Source of the DNA: Nectonema munidae
Lineage: Eukaryota > Nematomorpha > Nectonematoida > Nectonematidae
Length of the DNA: 64,000 nt
NCBI GenBank assembly: GCA_030549495.1
Contig: JAUIRK010000712.1
Span: 62,001 to 126,000 of the forward strand
Reading direction: 5' to 3'
The translations under genes were made by a program, and so were the position numbers. This document shows, piece after piece, positions 1-12,224 of this stretch. The notes beneath the pieces are model-generated. The model saw only the letters and a program-made list of their open reading frames with translations, ran no database searches and was not told where the DNA came from. The first letter of the stretch is position 1; every line of letters starts with the position of its first letter.

Positions 1-2029
1 CCAATTGTTTTTCAATTAATTAGTTAGTTTGGTGCGAGTTGGTTTTAGTGCTAGTTGTTTTTGGTGCGACTTGACTGTAAATCTTTTTTATGTTAAAGAA
101 AGAAGGAAGAGAAATATGTATATTTCTTTAAAAATAAATAAAAGCCACATGTTTCGATGTAACGAACATATCATCAGGCATATAATAAAACTTACTAAAA
201 CGAGACAACAAAAGAAACGACCATGCTAATTTTGACATGATCAAAATTATCAGAAAGAGCGAAGATTATTTATTCGTCTTACATTTTTACGTTTTTAAAT
301 TTTAATTTTTTTAATTTTGAAATTGTATACTGTTTTGGGTCATTTCAGACATGAAAGCTAATATGGTCATTTCTTTTACTGTGTTGTCTATTAAGTTTTA
401 TTGTATGCCTTATAAAGATCGTTAGATTGAAACGCATCAATTTTACTTCTTTTGAAACAAATAACTCTACTTAACATTTTTAACATTAAAATCATGGAAA
501 AATCTCTATTTATATTTTTCAATATCATATAAATGGGTTTATAAAGACCTTAAAAAAAAGTTAAAATAAAATAAAGTTTTCTTCTGAAAACTTTGTTGAA
601 ATTTATACAAAATATTTAAACCATCAAATATTAATAATTATATATTATCTGATATTTCTCAAAATTTCTTCAATATTTGCCTTTTGATCATATAGAATGC
701 AACTTATCCATTAATTGATTAACGCAATAATTTAAAAAAGCACAAAACTAAAGTTTACTCTGCAGATGAAATATTTTATACTTTGGAACGAATTGTGTTT
801 TTTCTTTAAATTAAATGTTCTATTATTCTCTTTTTAATTATATATCGATTCCTTTTCAAAAAGCACGACTTTGGAATATGTTTTTAACAATATGAATATA
901 CTAGTCGTTAAAGTCACACTTTTTGTTTATGAAGCAGTTTGGAGCTTAAGTGTAAAATTTAAAACGACTTCATTTTACTAGACATGAGATTCGCTTTGGA
1001 ATTCACCTTATTTTTAAATTTCTTGTCCTGCCAAAATTAAATGCTCCAAATAAGATTGTTTATTATTGAATCAAAGGATCGGTTTAATCTGAATTTTTCC
1101 AATAAAAAATTTGCAAAGGTTTTCTTTGAGATTTTTTAACAAAGCAATTGGCCAACTAGGAAGTATAGACACTCAAAATAAATACTGAGTAATTAAACAA
1201 TTATTACCTCACTGAAAATTATTGATCATACATATATTTTTTTACTTACAAAAATATACTACGCTTTTGATCCAGTTACAAATAAATACGATGAGTTATT
1301 ATTATAGATATGATAATCATGGTTAATTAAATAGGGATATTGAGATTGTTGAAGATATCAAAAATAGATCATAGGAATATTTTTTTAATAATATGCGAAA
1401 TTGCTTACATTTTGAATCCAAGTATTATATTTACTCATTTTTGAAACAAGGAATATAAGGTTTTGTTGTATTTTTTATCTACTTTCTATGCTTAATTATT
1501 TCTAAAAAATAATAAATACCCATATCAGAATATATTTTTCAGAAATGAATTTTAAATTTCACTTATTATAAAATTCAAATTTAATTTAATTTTTTTTAAT
1601 TTTGATAGATTTTATTGTATACGTTAATTTCAGTTATAAAAGTACTCACTTGCAACAAAAATAAATTGATATATTAAGTATTAACAAAATCTGAATAAAC
1701 ATATGGACAAATTTTTTACTTCAAATATCAAAAAAAAATTGAAAATTCCGAAAATAGTACTGTTAACGTTAACGTATTATAGCAAAAAGTTACACTTTTT
1801 CAGCTGTGGCCAATAGTCTCTACTGAGAGCAACTGGACGGGTGGAGGATGCGTGCACAAAAGTCCCCTAATGTTAACGCTAAAATTCAAAGTAAAATTGA
1901 ATTTAGATGACCCTGAGTCCAACTATGTTAGACTATTATTAGCTTCGATGACACATATCGACAGATAAAAATTCTATTTTTATATGTATTTCACGAATTC
2001 ATTGAATAACTATAAATAACTTTTTATAG
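1..2029. other. AT-rich sequence, no gene recognised
   Basis: Presumed intron or upstream part of the GPR158-like gene. No convincing exon, repeat end or RNA gene seen. Confidence 0.5.
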
Positions 2030-2164
2030 AAAAATGTTTAATGTTTCTAAAGCTATGAAAAATTCAAATAATAAGAAAAAAGAAACAGAAATGATGCAAA
2101 AAAAGATGCCAAAATCAGTCCAGCTTGTTGACAAATCAATGACTATATATGCTGGCCTTCAAAG
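2030..2164 (+). CDS. GPR158-like receptor, cytoplasmic tail exon (a)
   Basis: Internal exon with acceptor ttttatag and donor AG|gtacat. It begins with one base of a split codon and ends with two. The frame encodes about 44 residues, Lys/Met-rich first, then KSVQLVDKSMTIYAGLQ. It joins in phase to the exon at 5304, giving AGLQ-R-DDGTLRNS. This resembles the juxtamembrane tail of GPR158-type class C orphan receptors, but the match is from memory. The seven-transmembrane part is not in the window; no convincing upstream exon was found in bases 1-2029. Belonging to the same gene as the CPWE exon is inferred from phase, order and strand. Confidence 0.5.
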
Positions 2165-5100
2165 GTACATCCACTTTTAAACGTAAATGAACACCTGCAT
2201 GTACACACACATACGCGTACACACATACCCACAAATATGATACCGTGACAATTGACCGTAAGACTATCTGGCGCCCACAATTTTGCTCCTACAATTAAGC
2301 TGACAGACAACTTAGACCACTACATTTCAGCTCTTGACATTTGGGCCTAGAAATATTTGAGCCCACGATTATTTGGCCAAAAGAGACATTATTTTATGGA
2401 CACAGAAAAATTCATTTCAAAAATTGTTTTAGTCTCAAGCGGGAGAGGGCTGATATTTTATTTTACCCCAACATATTAATATTTAATTAATTTTTATATT
2501 TCTGTGCATACACTCCGCAAAATATTTCTTACATTTATTAATTTAAAATGTTTTCACAATAAAGTCAAATGCATTAGTTTTATACATTTATTTATCAAAA
2601 ATAGAAAATATTAAAAAATACATAACTAATTATTAAGAAGGTAAATTTTATTTTACAGGAAATTTCAAGCGCTACAACAAATATCAACATTACTAAGAAG
2701 TGTGAACTACTTTTTTTTTAAATCATTTTAGGTCGTTCAAATTTAAATGATTTGTTTTAATAATACCAAAACAACTATAACCAACTCAATATTTAACTAA
2801 TATAATATTAATATAACTACCATTTAACTAACTAATTTATTCATTCTCTTTCCCCAATTCTCAAGATCTTAATTAGCGACGGTTGAGTTAGTATCATATA
2901 CTAAATTATTCTATGGGCTTAATTGTCAGGGTCCAATAATTTTGAAATGAATTTTATAAGCACACGCCAAACATAATATAAAATATATATTTTCAAACTG
3001 TATTTAACCATACGTACACAAAAAAATAGATAAAAGTAATATGTTGACAAAGAGACACAGACACATACACACACACACGCACGCACGCACACACAGGTAC
3101 ACACACAAACACATCTAAGATATACCATCCTTTACTTGTATACTATTTTAAGTCATCGCGGCTCAACATTCTACACCATATATTATTTAAAAATAATCGA
3201 ATGATTCTTTGATCCTTGAAATGATTTCTTGTTAAACTAAATCAATTGGAAACATTTGTTAGAAAGAAGTAGTTTATGATTGAAGATAAATTTTTGATTT
3301 TATCGATATAATGGGATTAGAAACCATTTTATGTAATTCAACATAAAAGTATAAATTGAGAAAAAAGACATCCTATTCTAGAAGAAAATTGCAGAACAAC
3401 GATTTTTTTCCAAAATTTCATGTTTTTTTGTATTGAAATAAAAATATTTTTGCATTCATGAATTATTTAATGCATTAAAAATTTAGCTTTTGCTTTGAGT
3501 TAAAAAAATCAACTCTATATTGAAACATATGTCACAAACTATATTTCTTCGTATATTAAAAAATTGTTATTTAGTTGTGTATAAGCAAACTTATCTTACA
3601 ATATTATGGAAGTCAACTTTAGTGAATAATCATCAAGTAGTAAATCTCGTTGATGTGTTGGTGTTACTAAACTTTAAACCTGTAGGAATATTTTACAGAA
3701 TTTTTTTTACCAAAATAAGAGAAATACTAGATTTCATAATTGGATTATAAGCACCAAGCATTTTCATTAGAATCCGCTTGTCGGAAATATTTTAACCTAC
3801 CATATTTCCTTGAAAAGGTGTTGATACGCTTGTTATAGAGTTTTCCATTTTTAGTGATTTTTTTGCAATCAATAACCAATAAATTGTGATCTTTATTTAG
3901 CAAGATTTAGTAGATCTTTGTTTGAGTGAGGAATATGTTTTGAAAGTTATATTTATGTGATTAAAAATATAAATGAATATCTTTTATAACTTGTTTTGGG
4001 AATAAACTCTAAATTATAATTCCAATTTCAATTACTTCAGTTAAAAACACTGTGAAGCATTTTATTGCAAAATGTTGGGATACATAAACAAAGACAACAA
4101 TAAATTTTTTTTTCACTGAAAAAGACAGTATTTTGCCTAAATTAGTTATAGAATATATTTATTTATGTTAAATCAGCTTAATAATAATTTTTTTTAATTT
4201 TTTTTCTCAATAGAGAACTATTTGCAAGCATTAGTGAACTTTGTGCATTCATGAGTGTACTTTGTCAAATGATACATTTTAGAAGTTTATGAATTATTTA
4301 CTGTTTCGAATATGCTAAAATTATGTTTTAAAAGATCAGGCAAAGCATAACGAAAAAGTAAGATACTTAATATCTAATTGCTTCAATCACATCAGTTCAA
4401 AAACATAAAGATACATAAAGAAAGGAAAAAATATAATTAAAATAAATGAATCATTAATGATTTTAAAAATTTCTAAAATATATTGAAAACGTTGAGTAAA
4501 TGTTTTATTTAACAAAATACCAGCAATAATATTTCGGTCAATATGACCTTCTTCAGATATATATGACATAAAAAAATTCTCAACGTTTTCAATTTATTTA
4601 AAAACTAATATAATTAAACTAATTTAATTAAAAACTCAACGTTTTCAATTTATTTTCTTTACAACTTTTACTTATTTATGAAGACTCAGCGCCATTTTAT
4701 CTACATTTCTAAAATATATTTTAACTTTTAATTTTTCACTTTTAATAGTTAAAAAAACTAAATATTTCAAAACTTTATTTGACATTCAAAAGTTCACTAT
4801 TAATTGGAAATAGTTCACTAATAAATAATAAAAAAAACCCTATATTTTCTCATTTAACGAAAGAAAAAACTTTAAAATAAACTTTGATGAAAAAACTCTA
4901 TAGATAACTGAGCGTATTTTTGAGATAGGCCCACCCTTATATTTGCAAATCTCTAATGAATTGATTGATAAGCCTGGACTACTGTGATGTGATGATAGGA
5001 ATTAACGATGTAAAAAACTCTCCTGGTCGCGCCCATGGGCCATAGTATATATCCATCGCATATAATGGGTGATTATCTACCCACAATTCCAGTTTTAAGG

Positions 5101-5303
5101 ATATATATAAGTACATTGATCTTATAACCTCATCTTCTAAACTTTTTAGTGCACACCGTTATATATCGTATGGTAAAAATTCGTTCACACCGTCAAGTTT
5201 ACCAAAACGCACATCTCAAATATGCGTGTATACTTTTATAAGATTATTCACAATTTGAAAAAAAATAATTCTATTTATGCTATGTAGTATGTATACTTTT
5301 CAG
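2165..5303. other. intron of GPR158-like gene
   Basis: AT-rich. Holds a loose xATTTGGCC motif cluster near 2258-2395, the CA microsatellite at 3055, and near 4480-4650 a word repeated twice (AACTCAACGTTTTCAATTTA). No further exon seen. Confidence 0.4.
3055..3115. repeat. (CA)n microsatellite
   Basis: Imperfect CA/CG dinucleotide run (ACACACACACGCACGCACGC and on). Its reverse strand gives a spurious Cys/Val-rich open frame. Confidence 0.9.
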
Positions 5304-5367
5304 AGATGATGGTACTCTCAGAAACAGCACAGGAAGCAAGTTGTCATCAGATAGTCAAGGCAAAAAA
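5304..5367 (+). CDS. GPR158-like receptor, tail exon (b)
   Basis: Short 64-bp exon after acceptor atacttttcag, encoding DDGTLRNSTGSKLSSDSQGKK. It starts with the third base of an Arg codon begun in the previous exon. The donor is AAA|gtatct, ending in phase 0. The frame stays open past the donor to about 5570, so the donor is a choice: it is the site that joins in phase to the exon at 7639 (GKK-VSITND). The Ser-rich character fits a regulated cytoplasmic tail. Confidence 0.42.
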
Positions 5368-6332
5368 GTATCTTTTTCCAAATTCATTCACTCTATCCCA
5401 CTCCAATCAAATTTGAAAAACATGCATATTGTCCTTTCATGCATTTTACTAGGTGGCAAGGTGCATGAAAAAAATATCACAAATGAAGACACATCATCAC
5501 TTTCTTCTTGCTTTATCGATACACTCCAAGTTTTAAAATTAAGATTTAATAAGTGGTCGAAGAAAGCTCATTAAACTACTACACTTTGATTTTACTGATT
5601 TTACAAAAATAGATGTAGCTAAACGATGAAGAATATTATGGAAAAATCAATCGAATGATGAGCAACAATTATTATTTGTATGCTGCAGCAAAATTTCCAA
5701 GCAATCGTTTGTTACTCGAGGCTATAATATAGCCTAGCTTTATTTATTTTGCTATGCTTACATTGCTTTCTTCATAACTTGTAGTTTGTATTTTGGTTTT
5801 ATATTAGTCACTTTTGTCCCTCCTTATTATAAACCATATTAAAATCGTATATCATGATAAGGTAAGAACAGGCACTGCTTCAAATAATTGTATTCTTTTC
5901 TTGTGTCATCCTTCAATATTTGTAGCTCCAATTTCTCTCCTCTCCACTCGATGGCTGAGTTTATTGAATAGTTACTTGAAAGTACTGCGTATATCAAGGG
6001 TCAATGTCTTACATATGGAGTCGCCTCCAGATTCTAAAATGGCCTATTTTATCAATAAAGTTTAAAAAAAGAATACATAAAGTATATTTATAAATATTTA
6101 TAGAGATCAGACACAATTATAAAAAAAGCAAAACAAAAGGTAGAAAGAAACTATAAGATTTCCATCCTGTATCAATCAGATATAAAGTGCAAGAAGAATG
6201 AAAAGCAAGATTCATAATTCTCAATAGAATATAATACAATAAATAGCTAAAAATTTTGTATCAAGCAACTTTAAAAAAAAAAATAAATAAATTTGAACAC
6301 TGGAGACGTAATTTCTTTGCTAAAAACAAATA

Positions 6333-6669
6333 CAGTCGAATCCCGTTAATTCACGCACCAGTAACTCACGGGTTTCATTAAACCACGATTAATCTATGTC
6401 GCCCCTTAATTTTTAGTAGGTTTGCTGCAACGCTAGCATTCAGGCTTAAGAACAATACAGCCATGACATCCTGTCGTTCACGCTCACCCTTTAATCATGC
6501 ATTCAGAACAATATTGACCCTGACACATTGTATTTTACGCTCTCAAATCATTTCACATGTCATCACGAAGTGACAAAAACATTTCTATGATAGTCTTATA
6601 CACGATCCCGGAATAAATCACGGATAGTGTTCTGTCTCCCAACGTCCGTGAATTAACGGGGTTCGACTG
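6333..6669. mobile_element. pogo/Tigger-like MITE
   Basis: The terminal repeat CAGTCGAATCCCGTTAATT is mirrored at the right end (AATTAACGGGGTTCGACTG), with TA on both sides. This is the usual Tigger/pogo tip and TA duplication. 337 bp, no open frame. Confidence 0.75.
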
Positions 6670-6710
6670 TATAGATATATGAGAAAAATGCAATAACTAA
6701 ATAAGCCCCA

Positions 6711-6810
6711 GTGTTCCCTAAAGTGGTCCCTACGGACACATGTGGTCTGTGAGAAATTTAGCAAATTCACTACAATGTACTTCTCTATAAAGTCCCCCTG
6801 CCTAACAATA
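6711..6810. mobile_element. hAT-like end fragment
   Basis: CAGTGTTCCCTAAAGTGGTC, then ACGGACACATGTGGTCTGTG, like a ZBED-type hAT tip. No partner end seen. Confidence 0.35.
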
Positions 6811-7638
6811 CGATACTTATCACCTTATTATGAATATCTGGTTTCTATTTTATAAAACTATTGTATGATTAATCGTGTGTTTAAATTATTGCTTACTATT
6901 ATTGTATAGTTAAAGCAGAAACTTAAAAAAAATGTCGAAATCTTTTACCCTCACCTACTTGCACACTGCACAGTTACAAGATCGTAAAACTGTTTGAAAG
7001 CTCCTTCATTTTATTCATATAATTTGTCTGAAATTTGAACAATTGTGAAAGTGAAGGGGGTATTTTAGTTAATAAACTCAAAGATAGTGTTTGAATAAAT
7101 CTACATCAACACAGAAACTCTTCAGAATAAAAGAAAATTATTTGGAAATAGCTGAAAAGTCTCAATCGACATCTTTTTCAATAAAAAATGATTTAAAAAC
7201 ACATGAAAGCTTAGATTTCACTAACGATTATGTAGAATCAATAAATATTAGAATAAAGAATAAAAACAATGATATTATCAATATTATAGAGTTGAGAAAT
7301 ATTTTATTTTGATATTTGGAAAAAGATCAATCAACTTCAAATTTTGTTTCTACATAAACTTTTGTGTAAAGATTAAAATTTTAAAGTTTCAAATATTTAT
7401 ATATAATATTTTTACGCCAATATTTAATTTTTATTTTTCAGAGCTTAGCAACTTTTTAAGTTTTAACTCTGTCGGTAATTTATATCTAAAAAACATTAAT
7501 AATTTTTTGTTAAAATAAAAGTTTAGTCTAAAATGAAAGTTAAGAAAATTTTATATTAGGTAAAAACTTTTCTAAGACACTGCTCATATGGTATATTTTC
7601 TGGAAGATTTTTTAATATATACTTTAAATTTGTTGCAG

Positions 7639-7854
7639 GTGAGTATCACAAACGATATTTGTCCTTGGGAAGGAAAGAGCTGTGATAAGAAGTTGGACAG
7701 CTACATGAGCGACACACTAGAAGGCGAAGAAAATGAGGTTTGTCCATGGGAGACATCTAACGTAAAGTCAATGAGCGTGAAAGAAATTGAAGAAATGCTG
7801 AACTCTCCACACTACACAGACAGTGTTGACGAAATATGTCCATGGGACGTGAGG
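7639..7854 (+). CDS. GPR158/GPR179-like receptor, CPWE-motif exon (c)
   Basis: Symmetric phase 0-0 exon of 72 codons after acceptor ttgttgcag and before donor AGG|gtaagt. The product contains three spaced copies of a CPW[E/D] motif: NDICPWEG, NEVCPWET and DEICPWDV, separated by acidic and Ser-rich linkers. Repeated VCPWE motifs are the hallmark of the C-terminal tails of vertebrate GPR158 and GPR179, which act in RGS7/Gbeta5 scaffolding at the membrane. Base composition is clearly richer in G+C than the flanks, supporting coding status. The open frame continues into the intron on both sides, but the splice sites are strong. This is the best-supported exon of this gene. Confidence 0.75.
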
Positions 7855-9583
7855 GTAAGTGTACACATTCTCTCTCATTTTGGTAAAAGTTTATTTGGTG
7901 CATGCAAAGATAAAATCTTTCTTATCGCAATTGACAGCATAGTCCACAGATCAAGTGACCAATACCTTTCAAATCATTTATACTTGCATAGTAAAAGCTC
8001 ATCTTTGAAAAAAATGTTTTAGAGTCTAGAGTATTCTAGCAATATGCCCAATCTTTTAAGTTTAATATTCTAATTTTTATTAAATGTTAAAATGTATGAG
8101 TGCCATTAAAATGATATAATCTAGCACCAAGGGTAATTCGTTTTAAAATAAAAGTTACAATCTGAAAATTTATTCTTAGAAAAGTTCTTTACTTATATTT
8201 CTTCCTTTGCTATTATTAATGAAAACAAATCTCACCCAAAAGGAGATAAGGATGAAAACTCCAAAAAGCACTTTAAAGTGCTAAAACTAGTTTTTAGAAG
8301 AATTAAATGGCTTTAAATATTTATTAAAATTTTTTAATGCCCTTTTTAGTTAAAAATAGTAAAATATTTTATTTTGTTATTAGTTAGATTGTTATTTAGT
8401 TTAGCTGTTCTTTAAGTATTTAGTTTATTTGTTAGTCTAATAGTTCAATCATTGTCATCTTACGCTTCACTGAAAAGTATATGCTTTTTGTCTTTGTATC
8501 GTTTTTCCCCTAGAACCCTTAATATAACTCATTTAATGGTATTTGTTTGTTTATAACCAGCTAAATAGTTAGTCGGTCATTTTTGCCAAAGTAAAAATTT
8601 AATTACTTGCTTGATTAATTAGTTAAAATATTTATTCGTAAATTGAAAGAATTTAAGCGACTACGTGAAGTTAATCGCTTATATTTTTCAAAATCATCAA
8701 TTAAAATTTATTTGAGAATTTTTATAAACACTACATTTCTATTTACACAAAACGAAATATAAAATAATAAAATTAATTGCAAGAAGTCAATATTTTAGAT
8801 ATTATTAATTAAAAAGAAAACAAAATATTTCCGAAACAGCAAGAAGAAGAAAAGTCCATTATCAAATTAACCACATTTTGTAAATTCGCACTCATATTAT
8901 TGATAAGACTGAAATTTTACTATTTCACACAATTTCATATTTTCTCACGTTTTGCTGACTTTTCTTTGTTTGTATACCCTTCGTATAGTTTCATTCATTG
9001 TTCAATTTGTCTAACAACTTTTCATACTTTCGACTCATATTCACTAAATTTTTTACATTTTCTTCTATGCTTACCTTTCCTTATTACTTCTATTTTCATT
9101 TGCTCTTTTCTCTCTCCACAAATAACTTTATTCTAATGCATCGGCAAAACTTTAAATCCAGACAATTTGTGTTCAAGTTATACGAAAAAATTGTGCAAGT
9201 CGGCTTAAAACAACCTCAAATCGGATTTTTTTAAAAATAAATATATTTTAATCATTTTAACTCAAATAAACTTTTTTTCGTTTTAAATATAATTTAATTA
9301 TATTTCTCCTTAGTTTTCAATTGCCCAAGATACCTTGGATGAACATTAAAATGATAAAATACTCTATCATATATTTCCAGCAAAACTTGATATACCGGCC
9401 CACTGTCCATTCTAGCTACATTTTAGGTCCTGAAGGCATTTAGTTAAAAAGATTTGACTAATAATATATATGTTGTTAAAATAGCGCAAGCAAAACAGAA
9501 TTAAAAATGTTGATAGTCAAAGTGGATTATTTTATAAAACTCTGTTTAACAAAGTTGAAATATTTGATATATTTTCTTTTTAG
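7855..9583. other. intron of GPR158-like gene
   Basis: AT-rich; nothing recognised apart from short TTAGTTAGTT-type simple sequence around 8380-8640. An additional phase 0-0 exon cannot be excluded. Confidence 0.4.
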
Positions 9584-9685
9584 CGTGTTTCCGTCAAATC
9601 AAATAGTGATCAAATCTGCATTGAACAACAAACCTTCCAAGAGAAAAAAAATATTTCACAAAGAAATGAATTGTCAAATAACTAA
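9584..9685 (+). CDS. GPR158-like receptor, terminal coding exon (d)
   Basis: Acceptor ttttctttttag, phase 0, matching the end of the CPWE exon. It encodes 33 residues starting RVSVKSNSDQICIEQQ and ends at TAA 9683-9685. The SDQICIEQ segment looks like a fourth, degenerated CPWE motif. A different frame is also open here (9507-9719), but only the phase-0 frame continues the upstream exon. The four exons together give 171 complete residues plus the stop. Confidence 0.5.
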   Translation, partial: RVSVKSNSDQICIEQQTFQEKKNISQRNELSNN

Positions 9686-9862
9686 TTCCGCACCAGAAGA
9701 AATCCACTTTGAGAGTTGATTATTGCCTTTTAAGTTCCATTCTTCGAAGTTGCAAATCTTCAAAACAAGAAGTTTAAATATATCTTTATATATCGCATAT
9801 TTGTAAATTGATAATTACATTTGAAACAAATATTATGTACATATAATTCATATAATATACAG

Positions 9863-9868
9863 AATAAA
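9863..9868 (+). terminator. candidate polyadenylation signal of the GPR158-like gene
   Basis: AATAAA about 180 bases after the stop codon at 9683-9685 on the same strand. Other AATAAA strings are common in such AT-rich DNA, so this is only the nearest sensible candidate. Confidence 0.3.
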
Positions 9869-10288
9869 CTCTAGCAAATTCGTTGAAGATTAAACTAATA
9901 ATCATCCCTATCACATGCCTGCTTTTGACAGTATAACGTGTTCGCTTGAACATAAATGTTATTCATTTTCGTTATTTCTAGTAATTTCAAAAATAACTTG
10001 AATCCAAAGGAACTTTAGAAAACTGAATTGATGTATAGACGGATCTATTTACTTTTCTACCAAATTTTTCTATTCATTTTAATAGTAAAATTTTGTATTT
10101 ATCCAAATTTGTCTGTTACTCTAAAAACCTGATGATATCACAGATCACACACTATAATTTCATCACAAAAAGTCTATACAAACTCAAATTTGAATATATG
10201 CACAAAAGTAGTAGGATGAGGTTGAAGGAGTGCCATGATTTGTTGTAGATAAATATGTTATATACGAAAAGTAAAGAAATTATGACAA

Positions 10289-10446
10289 TATTTTATTGAA
10301 AATAGAAGATTTCGACTTTATAAGTCTTTATCAACTGTTCTGCACTACTATAATGAATTAATTAACACTTTCCCTAAAGTTAACTTTACTTGACAAACAG
10401 TTGATAACGACTTGTAAAGTCGAAATATTCTATTTTTAATAAAATG
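10289..10446. repeat. palindromic hairpin/MITE
   Basis: The left arm (TATTTTATTGAAAATAGAAG, then TTTCGACTTTATAAGTC) is mirrored by the right arm ending GACTTGTAAAGTCGAAATATT and on to AATAAAAT; arms are about 50 bases. A related half copy sits near 11845-11885 (AGTCGAAATATTCCATTG). Confidence 0.65.
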
Positions 10447-11955
10447 ACTTAAAATAGCACCGTAAATCTATATATACTAGCTGAAATAATTTTTCCTACA
10501 AGGGAATTCGCACATTAGAATCTCGGCAATTTAGCTCAGTAAAGTGAGAATTAGGTGAGAATATCTACCCCATATTTGTAGTAAACCAAATAAAATTTGT
10601 TGTCCCAAAGAACTTCAGCTTAGACAAGTTTGATACTTTATTAAGATTCTATTCAAAAGTAGTGAAAAAGATATTAATATGAAACAGTTCTTTAAAAAAA
10701 GTCATATTCCCAATACTCTTGACTTAGAAATGCACTTGTCTCCTGGTCTAGGAAAAGTAAAATATGATATTGAAGAAAGCACTGATAAAAAGTTTGTCTA
10801 TGCGTGCGCTAAGTTGGAGTGAAAAAAATATACAAACATGGTTTATTTTTCAAATTTATGAAACTTGATTATTATAATTAGAAAAAGTGTATACAAAAGA
10901 TAGTAAAAAAGACAACTTGAATATTTTTGAAGACAACAAGATTTTACCTGAAAGCGTCGCTAATTCACCCCCAGATCCTATGATATTTCAAAGTTAAAAT
11001 GATATTAGGAAATATGGAATATATTTTAGTTGTACATAGATATTAGCTAACAGAAATTCTATAATGGGTTTTGAGGGAACAAGCTATCTCTTCAACAATC
11101 TTCACTATATTTATGTATAACTTTTCTTCATTTACTAAGTAAGGATATAGTTTATTATTTATCTGTGAATATCTCCAATAGCCAAGTATGCTGTATTATA
11201 CGCAGGGCGAATCCAGAACGGGCAAATCAGGCAATTGCCTTCTGGAAATGTTATTCTTTTTTCAGGCTAGATATTGGCTTATATGCGTGTTTGTATTTAT
11301 GTCTTATGCGGGCATGTATTTGTATTAGAAATTTAAAGCAATTGGAAATGGCTAATGAATTTGCCAGAAGTTAACATAGAAAAATTTATAATTTTTTCCA
11401 ATAAAATTTTCAGATACATTCTCTTCTATATCCAGAAAATAAGATTCTTTTTCGTATTTTATGAAGTTGTCAATTCTTTATTTGTTTATTTACTTAAAGG
11501 CCGTTATGACATTGTTATCTATACCTTTTTAACTTCAAAATGAAATAAAAAATTTTTAAATGCGAAATTGTCAATTTGATTTCAAGGTGGCGAAAAAGCC
11601 TTTAACTCCACCAATAATTTTGAATTTTTAAATTTTCTATCATTAAAAGACTTTTTGGCTTGTGAGAAGACTTTTCATATTACTTTACTTGTTTTACAGT
11701 TGAATTTGACACACAAATTCTTTTAAAATTATAAAAAAAAAAGACCCCCTCCCCCCTCAAATAATTTTAAGGATGTACGACATAATCTTATATATTAGAA
11801 AGTGGTGGTTGAACAATTTACAATTGATATTGGTTGGAAAACGCTCAAGAGAGTCGAAATATTCCATTGAATAAAGTTTCGTCGTCTTAATAATTTTTAT
11901 TTCAAACTAAAGATGGTTAACCTTCAGCATCATCCTTCTTGTTTAATTAAATATC

Positions 11956-11961
11956 TTTATT
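11956..11961 (-). terminator. candidate polyadenylation signal of C3G
   Basis: AATAAA on the minus strand about 130 bases after the stop codon. It lies in an AT-rich run, so chance occurrence is possible. Confidence 0.35.
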
Positions 11962-12088
11962 TAATAATAATAATAATAATAATAGAAGACGATTTTAAAA
12001 CAAAATATTCTTCTGCCAACCTTTCAAAAGATGCATTCGGAATCGGCAAAACACACTCTGAATACACTCCAGTGATTCAAGATCTGTT

Positions 12089-12224
12089 TTACACGCGTCG
12101 TTTAGTTGTGCGCTTCTTAGGTTTTATCATTTCTGATATGCTCCATAGCTCGTCATCACTCAGAAGATCTTTAAAGTTGTCGAAGACGCTGAGTAATTTT
12201 TTGTTTGGTTTGATGTGATATCTT
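12089..12224 (-). CDS. RAPGEF1: C3G terminal coding exon
   Basis: Acceptor tatttgttaatag, one split base, 44 codons and TAA at 12089-12091. It encodes VFDNFKDLLSDDELWSISEM, then IKPKKRTTKRRV. The FxNFxDxLxxxxLWxxSxxIKP pattern is the end of the C3G CDC25 domain. The protein ends in a short basic tail, as in vertebrate C3G. Confidence 0.92.

Larger units (their letters stand above)
5368..7638. other. intron of GPR158-like gene
   Basis: Contains the pogo-like MITE (6333-6669) and a hAT tip (6711). Open frames at 5814-6065 and 7091-7312 have no recognised homology. Confidence 0.4.
9686..12088. other. convergent intergenic region and 3' UTRs
   Basis: Lies between the + strand receptor stop and the - strand C3G stop. 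Holds the palindrome at 10289-10446, a C-rich run near 11747 and both candidate polyA signals. Confidence 0.5.

Noticed and set aside
2919-3128. Minus-strand open frame rich in Cys and Val
   Set aside because: It is only the translation of the CA/CG microsatellite.
5341-5574. A 77-residue frame starting at TTG as an independent gene
   Set aside because: Its first part is the in-phase receptor tail exon; the rest runs past a plausible donor and loses coding look.
8900-9234. Overlapping 78-residue Phe/Ser-rich frames
   Set aside because: Pyrimidine-rich intron sequence that yields open frames by composition.
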